Shown in pieces: positions 43,974 to 53,148 of a stretch of 58,513 nucleotides of DNA (positions within the stretch are counted from its first letter, which is position 1; the number at the start of each line of letters is the position of its first letter). The notes below the pieces were generated by a model. The model was not told where the DNA came from, did not search any database, and was given only the letters and a program-made list of their open reading frames with translations. Both the position numbers and the translations under genes were made by a program. Source of the stretch: Methanoregula sp. (GTDB lineage: Archaea; Halobacteriota; Methanomicrobia; Methanomicrobiales; Methanospirillaceae); NCBI GenBank assembly GCA_023228295.1, contig JALOBP010000005.1:1-58513 (forward strand), given 5' to 3'.

Positions 43974-45227
43974 TCACTTCTTGGGAACCGGCTTGAACAC
44001 GTTCTCGTAGATCATGTCGCTGCCGGTGTTGTGGAGCCGTAACCGCTCTTCCTTCTCTTCGACATACGCCATGAGCGGGAGCTCCATGGTGGTTCCCGGG
44101 ACGTGGCCGAACATCTTCTCAAGTTCCTGCTGCTGGGCGTGCATGAAGAGCGCATTTGGAATTTCTGCGGCACAGACTTCCTCGCACTGGCCGCAGTTCA
44201 CACAGGAATCCGCGATGTGGGCGTACCGGATCAGATGGAACATGAAGTTGACCGGAAGTTCGCCTGGGGGAACATAGGCCGGGTTCCTGGTAGTACAGTC
44301 GACACAGTAGCAGATCGGGCAGACATCAATGCACTGGTAGCATTTGATACAGCGGGCGGTCTCGCTCATGATCTTCTTTAACCGCTCCTTTCCCTCGCCA
44401 AGTGCCTCGAAGTCGTGCTTCCGCCACTTGTCGCCGAGCTTGAACATTGCACCCTCGACCTTTCCGCGGATCTCAAGACCCTTGGGGTTGGCTGCCTCAG
44501 TTGCGAGGACTCCACTCTTGATTGCACCGTCAACGAGTTTTGCACCCTTTTCGGAGCAGACTTCGACAAATGTTGCCTTTCCGGCCTTGGGGCCGATAAC
44601 ACCCCAGTTACCGCAGGCAAGGTCTGCCTGGCGGGGGATTTTCATCTTGCAGCGGCGGCAGTTCGAGCGGCGGCCAAAGCCTGCCTCTTCGAGCTCGTCA
44701 ACGGAGATACCCTTGTGGCCCCCCTCGTACTCGATGATGAACTGGCCCTTGTCAATCTCTTCCTTGTGGACCTTCTCGGGATCAACGTCGTACTTCTCCT
44801 TTATCATCTTGCGGGCAACGACCGGGCTGACCGATCCACCGCAGTTGACACCGATCATGACGATGTTGTCAAGGTTGATCTGCTTGCGCTTGGCAAGTTC
44901 CAGGAACGCCATAGCATCGCAACCCTTGACCGTGACACCGATTTTCATGTTGTTTGCACCGTCAAGGAACTTCTTGACGAGCTTGGCCATGAGGAGCGTA
45001 CCGCAGTGGAGTGAGCCAGCAGTCTTTGCAAGGTCCTTGGGATCCCTGATGAGGACCGGGACTGCATCGTAGAGGTCTACACCTTTGGTAACCGCGAAAA
45101 CCGCGTCAACTGCCTTGGACTCGAGTGCATACTTCCAGATTGCGGTGACTGCACCCCCAAGCTCTGCCTTCTTCTGGATCTCTGCATCGCTGGTCCATGC
45201 ATAGAGCATATCGCCTTTCTTGGTCAT
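43974..45227 (-). CDS. fdhB: F420-dependent formate dehydrogenase beta subunit, copy 2
   Basis: 417 residues. It is nearly collinear with FdhB1: CDAMAFLELAKRKQINLDN, RSNCRRCKMKIPRQADLACGN, cluster motifs CIKCYQCIDVCP and CVNCGQCEEVCA. In the second motif the usual Pro after the last Cys is Ala. Its stop to the preceding fdhA2 gap is two bases. Strikingly it pairs with an FdhA that resembles FdhA3, not FdhA1. Confidence 0.96.
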   Translation of the reverse strand: MTKKGDMLYAWTSDAEIQKKAELGGAVTAIWKYALESKAVDAVFAVTKGVDLYDAVPVLIRDPKDLAKTAGSLHCGTLLMAKLVKKFLDGANNMKIGVTVKGCDAMAFLELAKRKQINLDNIVMIGVNCGGSVSPVVARKMIKEKYDVDPEKVHKEEIDKGQFIIEYEGGHKGISVDELEEAGFGRRSNCRRCKMKIPRQADLACGNWGVIGPKAGKATFVEVCSEKGAKLVDGAIKSGVLATEAANPKGLEIRGKVEGAMFKLGDKWRKHDFEALGEGKERLKKIMSETARCIKCYQCIDVCPICYCVDCTTRNPAYVPPGELPVNFMFHLIRYAHIADSCVNCGQCEEVCAAEIPNALFMHAQQQELEKMFGHVPGTTMELPLMAYVEEKEERLRLHNTGSDMIYENVFKPVPKK

Positions 45228-45229
45228 GT

Positions 45230-47296
45230 TCAGGCCTCCGTGATCTTCTCAACCTTGACAGCACAGTGCTTGAGCTCCGGCATCTTGGACATCGGGTCGA
45301 GTGCCGTGTTGGTGAGGTTGTTTGCTCCGTTTGCGAAGTGCATGGGCATGTAGAGTACCTTAGGGGCAACTTCCTCGGTCACGCGTGCAATGGCAATGGA
45401 TTCGCCACGGCGGCTTGTTACCTTGATCTTCTCGTGCTGCCTGATGCCGAGTTCCTTTGCGTCCAGCGTGTTGATCTGGACGTAGTTTTCGGGTACATCA
45501 TAGTGCAGGGCTGCACAGCGGTCGGTCTGGGTCCTGGTGTGGTAGTGGAAAATACAACGTCCGGTCATCAGAGTATACGGGTACTCTGCATCTGCGACTT
45601 CCGCCGGTGGACGGTATTCGATACCGAACATGGTTCCCTTACCATCTGCCGCAGCGAACTTACCTACGTGGAGGATTGGGGTTCCCGGGTGCTCGATGGT
45701 CGGGCAGGGCCAGTGGATGGCTTCGGGCTTCTCGATCTTATCGTAGGTTACACCAAATTGGCCGGGAGTCACCGAACGCATGTCGTCCCAGACATCCTGT
45801 GCGGTTTTCCAGTCAAAGCCCTTGAGGCCCATCTTCTTTCCGAGCATCCCGATGATCTCCCAGTCATACTTCGACTCGCCGGGACCGTCAACGGCCTTCC
45901 GGACACGGTTGACACGGCGCTCGCCGCTGGTGAATGTGCCGTCTTTCTCGGCAAAGCAGGTGCCCGGAAGGACAACGTCTGCATACTGGCAGCTCTCGTT
46001 CCAGTAGATATCCTGCATAACAAGGAAGTCGAGTTTGTCAAACATCTTCTTGACATGGTTTGAATCGGGGTATGAAACCACCGGGTTCAGTCCGAGGACG
46101 TACATCGCCTTGACAACCTCACCGCAATCGTTAATCTGCTCGGTAAGGGTTGAACCGTACCAGTCAGGCAGGGAACCTTCCTTCATGAACCATGCCTTCT
46201 CCATCTTGGCACGGTTATCGGGAACTGCAACAGCCTGGTAGCCGGAGAAGACGTTCGGGTATGCACCCATGTCGCAGGCGCCCTGCACATTGTTCTGGCC
46301 ACGGAGCGGGTTGACGCCGACACCCGGGCGCCCGATGTTTCCTGTGAGCAGCGAGAGGTTCCCCATGGACCGGACGTTGTCGGTACCCGTGGTTAACTCG
46401 GTGATGCCAAGGCAGTAGATGATGACCGCGTTCTTTGCGTTTGCATACTGGCGGGCGAATTCCTTGACGGTCTCAAGCGGAACCCCGTGGATCTTCTCGG
46501 CATCGGCATAGTTCTCTACCGTCTTCTTGAGATCCTCAAAGCCTTTTGTACGCTCCTTGATGAACTCCTTATCCTCGAGTCCTTCCTTGATGATCCAGTA
46601 CATCATGGAGTTTGCAAGCGCAATGTGAGTTGACGGGTTGAACCGGATCCATTTGTCCGCAAGCCGTGCAGTCGGGCTGAGTCGGGGGTCAACAACAACG
46701 ATTGGGATACCTGCCTTCTTGGCCTGCATAATGCGGCGGCCTGCGAGCGGGTGTGCTTCAACTGCGTTGGAGCCCCACATGACGATAAGGTCGGAGTTCA
46801 GGACATCTTCGAACGGGTTGGTTGCTGCACCGGAACCGAACGAGAGCGAGAGACCGGCAACAGAAGGTCCGTGGCAGATACGTGCACAGTTGTCGACGTT
46901 GTTGGTCTGGAATGCCACCCGTGCCCACTTCTGCAGGGCGTAACAGTCCTCGTTGACGGTACGGCACGATGTCTGGAAACCAAGGGCTTTGGGGCCGTTC
47001 TTCTTGGAGATCTCCGTAAAATTCTTGATAATCAGATCAAGGGCTTCGTCCCATGAGGCTTCCTCGAACTTGTCGCCTTTCTTGATTAAGGGCTTGGTCA
47101 AGCGGCCCGGTTTCTGGACCGATTCCCAGCAGGTTGCACCCTTTGGGCAGAGCTTGCCTTCATTGATCGGGGACCGCTTGTACGGTTCGACACCCAAAAG
47201 CGTGTTCCCCTTGGATACAAGGTTCAGGCCGCAGCCGACCCCGCAGTAGGGACAGGTCGTAGCTGTATACTTCAGTTCTGATTTTATGTCTTCCAT
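45230..47296 (-). CDS. fdhA: formate dehydrogenase alpha subunit, copy 2 (Cys type)
   Basis: 688 residues. [4Fe-4S] Cys in CPYCGVGC (15, 18, 22) and KLCPKG (50); catalytic Cys141 in DNCARICHGPSV. Compared with FdhA1 the pterin domains carry VMWGSNAVEAHPLAGRR and LMTGRCIFHYHTRTQTDR. GGTGAT six bases before ATG 47296 is the ribosome site. It shares a 102-base identical stretch with fdhA3. Confidence 0.97.
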   Translation of the reverse strand: MEDIKSELKYTATTCPYCGVGCGLNLVSKGNTLLGVEPYKRSPINEGKLCPKGATCWESVQKPGRLTKPLIKKGDKFEEASWDEALDLIIKNFTEISKKNGPKALGFQTSCRTVNEDCYALQKWARVAFQTNNVDNCARICHGPSVAGLSLSFGSGAATNPFEDVLNSDLIVMWGSNAVEAHPLAGRRIMQAKKAGIPIVVVDPRLSPTARLADKWIRFNPSTHIALANSMMYWIIKEGLEDKEFIKERTKGFEDLKKTVENYADAEKIHGVPLETVKEFARQYANAKNAVIIYCLGITELTTGTDNVRSMGNLSLLTGNIGRPGVGVNPLRGQNNVQGACDMGAYPNVFSGYQAVAVPDNRAKMEKAWFMKEGSLPDWYGSTLTEQINDCGEVVKAMYVLGLNPVVSYPDSNHVKKMFDKLDFLVMQDIYWNESCQYADVVLPGTCFAEKDGTFTSGERRVNRVRKAVDGPGESKYDWEIIGMLGKKMGLKGFDWKTAQDVWDDMRSVTPGQFGVTYDKIEKPEAIHWPCPTIEHPGTPILHVGKFAAADGKGTMFGIEYRPPAEVADAEYPYTLMTGRCIFHYHTRTQTDRCAALHYDVPENYVQINTLDAKELGIRQHEKIKVTSRRGESIAIARVTEEVAPKVLYMPMHFANGANNLTNTALDPMSKMPELKHCAVKVEKITEA

Positions 47297-47332
47297 TCAT
47301 TATCACCAGATTTGTTCATCCGTTTTTCATAA

Positions 47333-47375
47333 CAATAACTGAATTTCCGGATTTGTTAAATGAAGATAGTTATTG
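47333..47375. promoter_or_regulatory. inverted repeat in the fdhA2 / regulator 2 promoter
   Basis: CAATAACT (47333-47340) and AGTTATTG (47368-47375) are exact inverted copies with a 27-base spacer, 40-80 bases before the fdhA2 start in the divergent promoter. It might be the binding site of the divergently encoded zinc-ribbon protein. I did not find the same sequence in the other two fdh promoters. Confidence 0.35.
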
Positions 47376-47547
47376 AACAGAAATTGTCTACCCTGTAATT
47401 ATTTAACCGTTATGAAATTCTCGCAAAAAGTGGTGAACAGAAGTGGGTTTATTAAATCCCACATCGTAAAATGTATACATAATCCCCGCGGGAAATGTTG
47501 ATCCGGGAAAACCGGAACACACAATCCAGCAAAAAGGCAAATTGAGG

Positions 47548-48150
47548 ATGATCATCGTGAAAAAATACCGGATACCCCCGATGCTTACCGATATCGTGCA
47601 GACAACACTTGTTTCCTGTGACGGGGTTCTGTTTGATTCCTGTGAAGCCTGTCCCGGGTGCGGAGGGGAGCTTGCCGGGTATGATGTGAAAAACAAACAG
47701 TTTGCCATTATTTTGGAAGGAGAACAAAGGAAGGTCATTCATGTACTGGTAAAACGGTTCTGTTGTCGCAGGTGCGGGCAGATCTGTCTTGCAGATCAAC
47801 CGTTTTATCCAGATACCCGAATTGGATCCCCGGTTGTGGATCTTTGTGTTACCCTGGGTGAAAACATGCACTTCCCCCGCGTTTCTTCCACCCTTGCCGA
47901 GATGGGAATTGTTGTCGACCGCTGGAGTGTTCGTAACTATATACAAAAAAACAGCCACACGGTTCCTGCCGTAGATATGTTTGGTATCCGGGTTCCCGTG
48001 TCCATTGTTTCACTCTCGACCCTGGCTGTGGGGATGCGTGAATGCAATGGTATCGATGCACCGGATTTACTTGCTGCGTGTGGTTATCCGTCCCGGAAAG
48101 AAAATCCTGCCGCATTTCCTTTGAAGGGCCGGATTACAAATCCACTCTAG
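47548..48150 (+). CDS. zinc-ribbon/HTH-like protein divergent from fdhA2 (family member 2)
   Basis: 200 residues from ATG 47548; GTG 47557 with GAGG upstream is also possible. The ribbon is CPGC (35-38) and CRRC (73-76). Then come PFYPDTRIGSPVVDLC and a helix-turn-helix-like segment (RVSSTLAEMGIVVDRWSVR, about 111-129), and the C-terminal blocks FGIRVPVSIVSLSTLA and DLLAACGYPSR. Closest to member 3 in the middle part. No transposase catalytic domain, terminal repeats or target duplications were noticed around it. Role as fdh regulator inferred from position. Confidence 0.7.
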   Translation: MIIVKKYRIPPMLTDIVQTTLVSCDGVLFDSCEACPGCGGELAGYDVKNKQFAIILEGEQRKVIHVLVKRFCCRRCGQICLADQPFYPDTRIGSPVVDLCVTLGENMHFPRVSSTLAEMGIVVDRWSVRNYIQKNSHTVPAVDMFGIRVPVSIVSLSTLAVGMRECNGIDAPDLLAACGYPSRKENPAAFPLKGRITNPL

Positions 48151-48336
48151 TGGTATATCCACCTTAATAGCGCAGAAATTTCCGACAGGTCACGAAAAGA
48201 CCAGCGCTTGCCAAAAATTGGTGATGAGGCATGACGGAGAGATCGGATAGTATCTCCCCATTCATCACATCTGTCCGTCAATATCCCTGGAGATGTTTTT
48301 ATTAATGGAGAACCGTTCACGGAATGTACTAAAAAA

Positions 48337-49488
48337 TTAGTTGGTGTAAGCTGATTTCCCCAGCTTGGGTTCAAAGAACTTGTCAGCTTCTGTCCGGATC
48401 GCGTGGCTGAAGAGCGCCAGCGGAATCTCCGACGGGCAGCATTCTTCGCACTGCCCGCAGTTGATGCAGGAGTCGGAGATGTGCGCAAAGCGGCGGAGGT
48501 GGAACATCGGGTCGGCCGGGATGAACCCATGGCGTACCATCATGTCGGGCTGCTTGAACTTGTCAGGACTGGTAACACAGACCGGGCAGTGCTCGATGCA
48601 TGCCATACACTTCATACAGCGGCCGGTCTCCTTCGCTATGGTCTCCCAGAGGACCGGGGCAAGTGCCTCGAAGTCGTGCTTCCGCCACTTGTCGCCGAGC
48701 TTGTACATTGCGCCTTCGACCTTTCCGCGGATCTCGACACCCTTGGGGTTTGCTGCTTCCGTGGAAAGTTTCTTGGCCTTGACCGCTCCGTCAACGAGTT
48801 TTGCTCCCTTCTCGGAGCAGACCTCGACAAAGGTTGCCTTGCCGGCCTTGTCGCCGATGACGCCCCAGTTCCCGCAGGCAAGGTCTGCCTGGCGCGGGAC
48901 TTTGAGCTTGCAGCGGCGGCAGTTGGACCTGCGGCCGAAGCCGGTTTCTTCGAGTTCATCCATGGCGATACCCTTGTGGCCGCCCTCGTACTCGATGATG
49001 AACTGGCCCTTGTCGATCTCTTCCTTGGTGACCGTGTTCGGGTCGACGCCAAACTTTTCCCTGATCATTTTTCGTGCGGCAACCGGGCTGACCGATCCTC
49101 CGCAGTTGACACCGATCATGACGATGTTGTCGAGGTTGACCAGTTTGCGCTCTGCGAGCTCAAGGATGCCCATCATATCGCAGCCCTTGACAACAAGTCC
49201 CAGCTTTTTGCCGGCCATCTTTGGTGCGTACTCCATCACCAGTTTGGAGAGGAGGACGGTCCCGCAGTGGAGCGAACCGGCACACGCATCAAGGTCGTTG
49301 GGGTTGGTAACAAGCACCGGGACTGCGTCGTACAGGTCAATGCCGCGTGTTACGGCAAGCACTGCATCAACGGTCTTACTCTCGAGTGCATACTTGAGGA
49401 GTTCGGTGACCGCACCGCCGCATTCCGCCTTCTTTAAGAGGGCGGCATCATTGGTCCATGCATAGAGCATTTCGCCTTTCTTTGCCAT
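48337..49488 (-). CDS. fdhB: F420-dependent formate dehydrogenase beta subunit, copy 3 (divergent)
   Basis: About 383 residues from ATG 49488, one base after the fdhA3 stop. The F420/FAD fold is conserved (MIGVNCGGSVSPVAARKMI; RSNCRRCKLKVPRQADLACGN). The first cluster is CMKCMACIEHCP, but the following Cys-rich stretch of copies 1 and 2 (CYCVDC) is replaced by CVTSPDKFKQPD, and the tail is about 30 residues shorter. The last cluster is CINCGQCEECCP. The enzyme probably still reduces F420, though altered clusters may mean a different partner. Confidence 0.94.
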   Translation of the reverse strand: MAKKGEMLYAWTNDAALLKKAECGGAVTELLKYALESKTVDAVLAVTRGIDLYDAVPVLVTNPNDLDACAGSLHCGTVLLSKLVMEYAPKMAGKKLGLVVKGCDMMGILELAERKLVNLDNIVMIGVNCGGSVSPVAARKMIREKFGVDPNTVTKEEIDKGQFIIEYEGGHKGIAMDELEETGFGRRSNCRRCKLKVPRQADLACGNWGVIGDKAGKATFVEVCSEKGAKLVDGAVKAKKLSTEAANPKGVEIRGKVEGAMYKLGDKWRKHDFEALAPVLWETIAKETGRCMKCMACIEHCPVCVTSPDKFKQPDMMVRHGFIPADPMFHLRRFAHISDSCINCGQCEECCPSEIPLALFSHAIRTEADKFFEPKLGKSAYTN

Positions 49489-49489
49489 G

Positions 49490-51559
49490 TTACTTCGCCC
49501 CCGCAATCTTTTCGATCTTTATAGCACAGTGCTTGAGCTCCGGCATCTTGGAGAGCGGGTCGAGCGCAGTGTTGGTTAAGGTGTTTGCGCCCTTGGCGAA
49601 GTGCATCGCCATGTACGTAACGCCGGGTGCGACGTCATCGGATACATGAGCGAGGGTCTCAATCTCACCACGGCGGCTTGATACCTTGATCTTCTCGTTT
49701 TCCTTAATACCCAGCTTCTTTGCATCGATGGTGTTAATCTGGATATAGGACTCGGGCACTTCATAGTGCAGTTGTGCGGCACGGCCGGTCTGGGTCCTGG
49801 TGTGGTAGTGGAAGATCACACGCCCGGTCATGAGCGTGAACGGATACTCTGCATCCGCGACTTCAGCCGGCGGGCGGTATTCAAGGCCGAACATGGTGCC
49901 CTTACCATCTGCTGCCGCGAATTTCCCCACGTGCAGGATCGGGGTCCCCGGGTGGTCGATGGCCGGGCAGGGCCAGTGGACTGATTCGGGTTTTTCCATC
50001 TTCTCGTAGGTCACTCCGAATTGGCCGGGGGTGACTGCCCGCATGTCGTCCCAGACATCCTTTGCGGTCTTCCAGTCAAAGCCCTTGAGGCCCATCTTCT
50101 TGGCAACCATGCCGATGATCTCCCAGTCGTACTTCGATTCGCCGGGACCGTCGACGGCTTTCCGTACACGGTTGACACGGCGCTCGCCGCTGGTGAATGT
50201 TCCGTCTTTCTCGGCAAAGCAGGTGCCGGGCAGGACAACGTCGGCATACTCGCAGCTCTCTGTCCAGAAGATATCCTGCATAACAAGAAAGTCGAGTTTG
50301 TCAAACATCTTCATGACATGGTTCGAGTCCGGGTAGGAGACCACAGGGTTCAGACCGAGGACCCACATTGCCTTGACAACATCGCCGCAGTCATTAATCT
50401 GTTCGGTCAGGGTCGAGCCATACCAGTCGGGCAGGGAACCTTCCTTCATGAACCATGCCTTCTCCATCTTGGCACGGTTGTCAGCAACTGCAACAGCCTG
50501 GTAGCCGGAGAAGACGTTCGGGTATGCACCCATGTCGCAGGCGCCCTGCACATTGTTCTGGCCACGGAGCGGGTTGACGCCGACACCGGGACGGCCGATA
50601 TTGCCGGTGAGCAGTGCGAGGTTGCCCATGGAACGGACATTGTCGGTACCGGTGGTTAACTCCGTGATACCGAGGCAGTAGATGATGACTGCGTTCTTTG
50701 CCTTGGCATACTGGCGGGCAAATGCCTTGACCGTCTCGAGCGGGACACCGTGGATCTCCGTACAATCGGCATACTTCTCGACCGTCTTTTTCAGGTCATC
50801 AAAGCCTTTCGTACGCTCGTTGATGAACGCAGTGTTCTGGAGGCCTTCCTTGATGATCCAGTACATCATGGAGTTGGCAAGGGCAATGTGGGTCGACGGG
50901 TTGAACCGGATCCATTCATCCGCAATCCGTGCCGTTGCACTTAACCGCGGGTCAACAACAATAACCTTGATCCCTTTCTTCTTGGCCTGCATGACGCGCC
51001 GGCCGGCAAGCGGGTGAGCTTCGACAGCATTGGAACCCCACATGACGATCAGGTCGGAGTTCAGGACATCCTCGAACGTGTTGGTTGCTGCACCGGAACC
51101 GAACGAGAGTGAGAGACCGGCAACAGAAGGTCCGTGGCAGATACGTGCACAGTTGTCGACGTTGTTGGTCTGGAATCCTACACGCGCTAACTTTTGCAGT
51201 GCGTAACAGTCCTCGTTGACGGTACGACATGAGGTCTGGAAACCAAGGGACTTGGGGCCGTTCTTGTCGGAGATCTCCTTGAACTTCTTTGCAATCAGAT
51301 CGATGGCTTCAGTCCATGTTGCATCCACGAATTTGCCGTTCTTCTTGATCTTCGGTGTTGTCAGCCGGTCCGGGCTCTGGACGTGTTCCCAGCAGGTCAT
51401 TCCCTTGGGGCAGAGCTTGCCTTCATTGATCGGGCTTCGCTTATACGGTTCAACCCCGACGAGCTTGCCGTCATTGACAACAAGGTTCAGACCGCAGCCT
51501 ACACCGCAGTAAGGACACGTCGTGGGTACATACTTAAGAGTACTTGTACTATTGGCCAT
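49490..51559 (-). CDS. fdhA: formate dehydrogenase alpha subunit, copy 3 (Cys type)
   Basis: About 689 residues from ATG 51559 (GGTGAT just upstream), so the first ATG 15 bases earlier is not used. Cys cluster CPYCGVGC with KLCPKG, catalytic Cys141 in DNCARICHGPSV. It closely resembles FdhA2 throughout, including VNPLRGQNNVQGACDMGAYP. It ends with AGAK rather than ITEA. Confidence 0.96.
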   Translation of the reverse strand: MANSTSTLKYVPTTCPYCGVGCGLNLVVNDGKLVGVEPYKRSPINEGKLCPKGMTCWEHVQSPDRLTTPKIKKNGKFVDATWTEAIDLIAKKFKEISDKNGPKSLGFQTSCRTVNEDCYALQKLARVGFQTNNVDNCARICHGPSVAGLSLSFGSGAATNTFEDVLNSDLIVMWGSNAVEAHPLAGRRVMQAKKKGIKVIVVDPRLSATARIADEWIRFNPSTHIALANSMMYWIIKEGLQNTAFINERTKGFDDLKKTVEKYADCTEIHGVPLETVKAFARQYAKAKNAVIIYCLGITELTTGTDNVRSMGNLALLTGNIGRPGVGVNPLRGQNNVQGACDMGAYPNVFSGYQAVAVADNRAKMEKAWFMKEGSLPDWYGSTLTEQINDCGDVVKAMWVLGLNPVVSYPDSNHVMKMFDKLDFLVMQDIFWTESCEYADVVLPGTCFAEKDGTFTSGERRVNRVRKAVDGPGESKYDWEIIGMVAKKMGLKGFDWKTAKDVWDDMRAVTPGQFGVTYEKMEKPESVHWPCPAIDHPGTPILHVGKFAAADGKGTMFGLEYRPPAEVADAEYPFTLMTGRVIFHYHTRTQTGRAAQLHYEVPESYIQINTIDAKKLGIKENEKIKVSSRRGEIETLAHVSDDVAPGVTYMAMHFAKGANTLTNTALDPLSKMPELKHCAIKIEKIAGAK

Positions 51560-51839
51560 TTTATCACCATACACTCACGGAAACCCCGGCTAAAAACAGC
51601 CGAAGCATCCATGCATACACACCTCTGACAGTGGTCTTTGCAAAATTGGTTAAACAACTTTGCTTGATTAGTGATCTCGGTAAATGAGATATTTATACGT
51701 TCTGAAAATCACTCATATTTGTGGATTATTTGGGGGTAATGGTGGTTTTAAAACGGTACAATGTGTGGGATCAGGACGATACAGGTACTCATGACAGGAT
51801 TCCGCGCAGGGTACTGCCCGATCCGGCCGGGTGAATTGC

Positions 51840-52415
51840 ATGGCACTGCGCCCCATCCCCCCGATGTTGACCCAGGTTGTCCAGGCAGCACTTCTTGTAT
51901 GCGACAAGACCGAATATTTTACCCGTCGTATCTGCCCGTTATGCGGCGGCATCATGTCCGGCTATGATAAACGGACAAAACGATTCGCATTCCTGTGCGA
52001 TAGTGATGACAATCAACTGGTTGAAGTGGTCATCCACCGGGCATACTGCCGGCAGTGTGGGCGGATTTGGAAGCCGGAGGAGCCATTCTATGAGGGAACA
52101 AGGATTGGATCCCCGGTTGTGGATCTCTGCCAGACTCTTTCAGCATCACAATCCTGCGGGCATGTGGCGATGCTGCTGGAAAAAATGGGTATAAAAGTCG
52201 ATCGCTGGAGTGTCCGATCTTACAACCACCTGTCCATTCCCCCACCCCAGACCGTTGCAGCGTTTGGTATGCGTATTCCCGTTTCCATTATTACCCTTTC
52301 AGCACTCGCAAATGGGGATGCCGGCCATATCAGTGGCGAAGATATCCTTACTGCATGCAATTATCCTTCACGTTGCGACCACTTCCCGGTTCCTGTCGAG
52401 GGAGATGAGTCATGA
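51840..52415 (+). CDS. zinc-ribbon/HTH-like protein divergent from fdhA3 (family member 3)
   Basis: 191 residues from ATG 51840; GTG 51831 is in frame. The ribbon is CPLC (32-35) and CRQC (70-73). TRIGSPVVDLC and MLLEKMGIKVDRWSVRSY mark the helix-turn-helix-like part; FGMRIPVSIITLSALA and DILTACNYPSR the end. It shares the DNA words ATTGGATCCCCGGTTGTGG with member 2, pointing to recent common descent or conversion. Followed 80 bases later by the FmdE-like gene on the same strand. Confidence 0.68.
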   Translation: MALRPIPPMLTQVVQAALLVCDKTEYFTRRICPLCGGIMSGYDKRTKRFAFLCDSDDNQLVEVVIHRAYCRQCGRIWKPEEPFYEGTRIGSPVVDLCQTLSASQSCGHVAMLLEKMGIKVDRWSVRSYNHLSIPPPQTVAAFGMRIPVSIITLSALANGDAGHISGEDILTACNYPSRCDHFPVPVEGDES

Positions 52416-52494
52416 TGGGATATGCTCCTGAACGTTCTGTACTGCAACAGTTCAGCACATCCCGTTACTTTTCATAACATGTTTATCAGATGAT

Positions 52495-53148
52495 ATGCAA
52501 CATTGGATTATGCAAGCAGGCCATCATGAAGAGACTCCGAATGCACTGAAAGCCAGTATGGAAAGGGGCGGTGTACCGCAGCAGCTCCAGCAGGAGATTA
52601 TCAGGTTGTCGGATTTTCATACCTACCCCGCCCCAGGGGTCCTGATCGGGGCATTCATGGTGGACTATGCAATGGAACTTCTTGGGGTGACGGCTGATCA
52701 AAAACTCTACGGTGTCTGCGAGACCCCCAAGTGCCTTCCCGATGCCCTGCAGGTTATGGCCCATATTACAACCGGGAATAACCGGCTGAAGATTGTGCCT
52801 ATCGGAAAATTCGCCATCACGATAAACGCAGCGTCCGAAGACGCAACCGTGGAAGCGGTCCGGGTATATGTGGACCTGGTGAAACTCAAAGAATATCCAA
52901 CCATTGATGTCTGGTACGCCAACAGCCCGGTGTTCGACAAACATACCATGAAAGGAAAATTGATGGACGAGATCTTCACTGCCGGGCGCAACATCCTTTC
53001 ATCAGAAAGGGTCCGGGTTACCGTACACAAGAAGAAGAAATGGTCATCCGTAACCTGCCCCTGTTGCGGCGAGACCGTTCCCGATTACCTGATCGAGGGC
53101 GACCACTGCGGGGCCTGCGGTTCAATGAAATATTATAATATTGTATGA
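52495..53148 (+). CDS. FmdE-like protein with C-terminal zinc ribbon
   Basis: 217 residues. The FmdE core is recognised by VCETPKCLPDALQVMAHITT and GNNRLKIVPIGKFAITINA (Cys75 and Cys80). The usual start motif, H-G-H-x-C-P-G, reads FHTYPAPG here, so the expected Cys is Ala and the metal site may be changed or lost. The C-terminal ribbon has CPCC (188-191) and C-x2-C (205-208). FmdE proteins co-purify with formylmethanofuran dehydrogenase in some methanogens; their role is unsettled. Location after fdhA3's regulator suggests a link to pterin-enzyme function. Confidence 0.85.
   Translation: MQHWIMQAGHHEETPNALKASMERGGVPQQLQQEIIRLSDFHTYPAPGVLIGAFMVDYAMELLGVTADQKLYGVCETPKCLPDALQVMAHITTGNNRLKIVPIGKFAITINAASEDATVEAVRVYVDLVKLKEYPTIDVWYANSPVFDKHTMKGKLMDEIFTAGRNILSSERVRVTVHKKKKWSSVTCPCCGETVPDYLIEGDHCGACGSMKYYNIV

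Noticed and set aside
24116..51559. selenocysteine in the formate dehydrogenases
   Set aside because: All three FdhA proteins have TGC/TGT-encoded Cys at the catalytic position and no in-frame TGA is present.
26380..52415. calling the three zinc-ribbon proteins transposases
   Set aside because: No DDE or other catalytic domain, no terminal inverted repeats and no target duplications could be seen; only the N-terminal style is similar.
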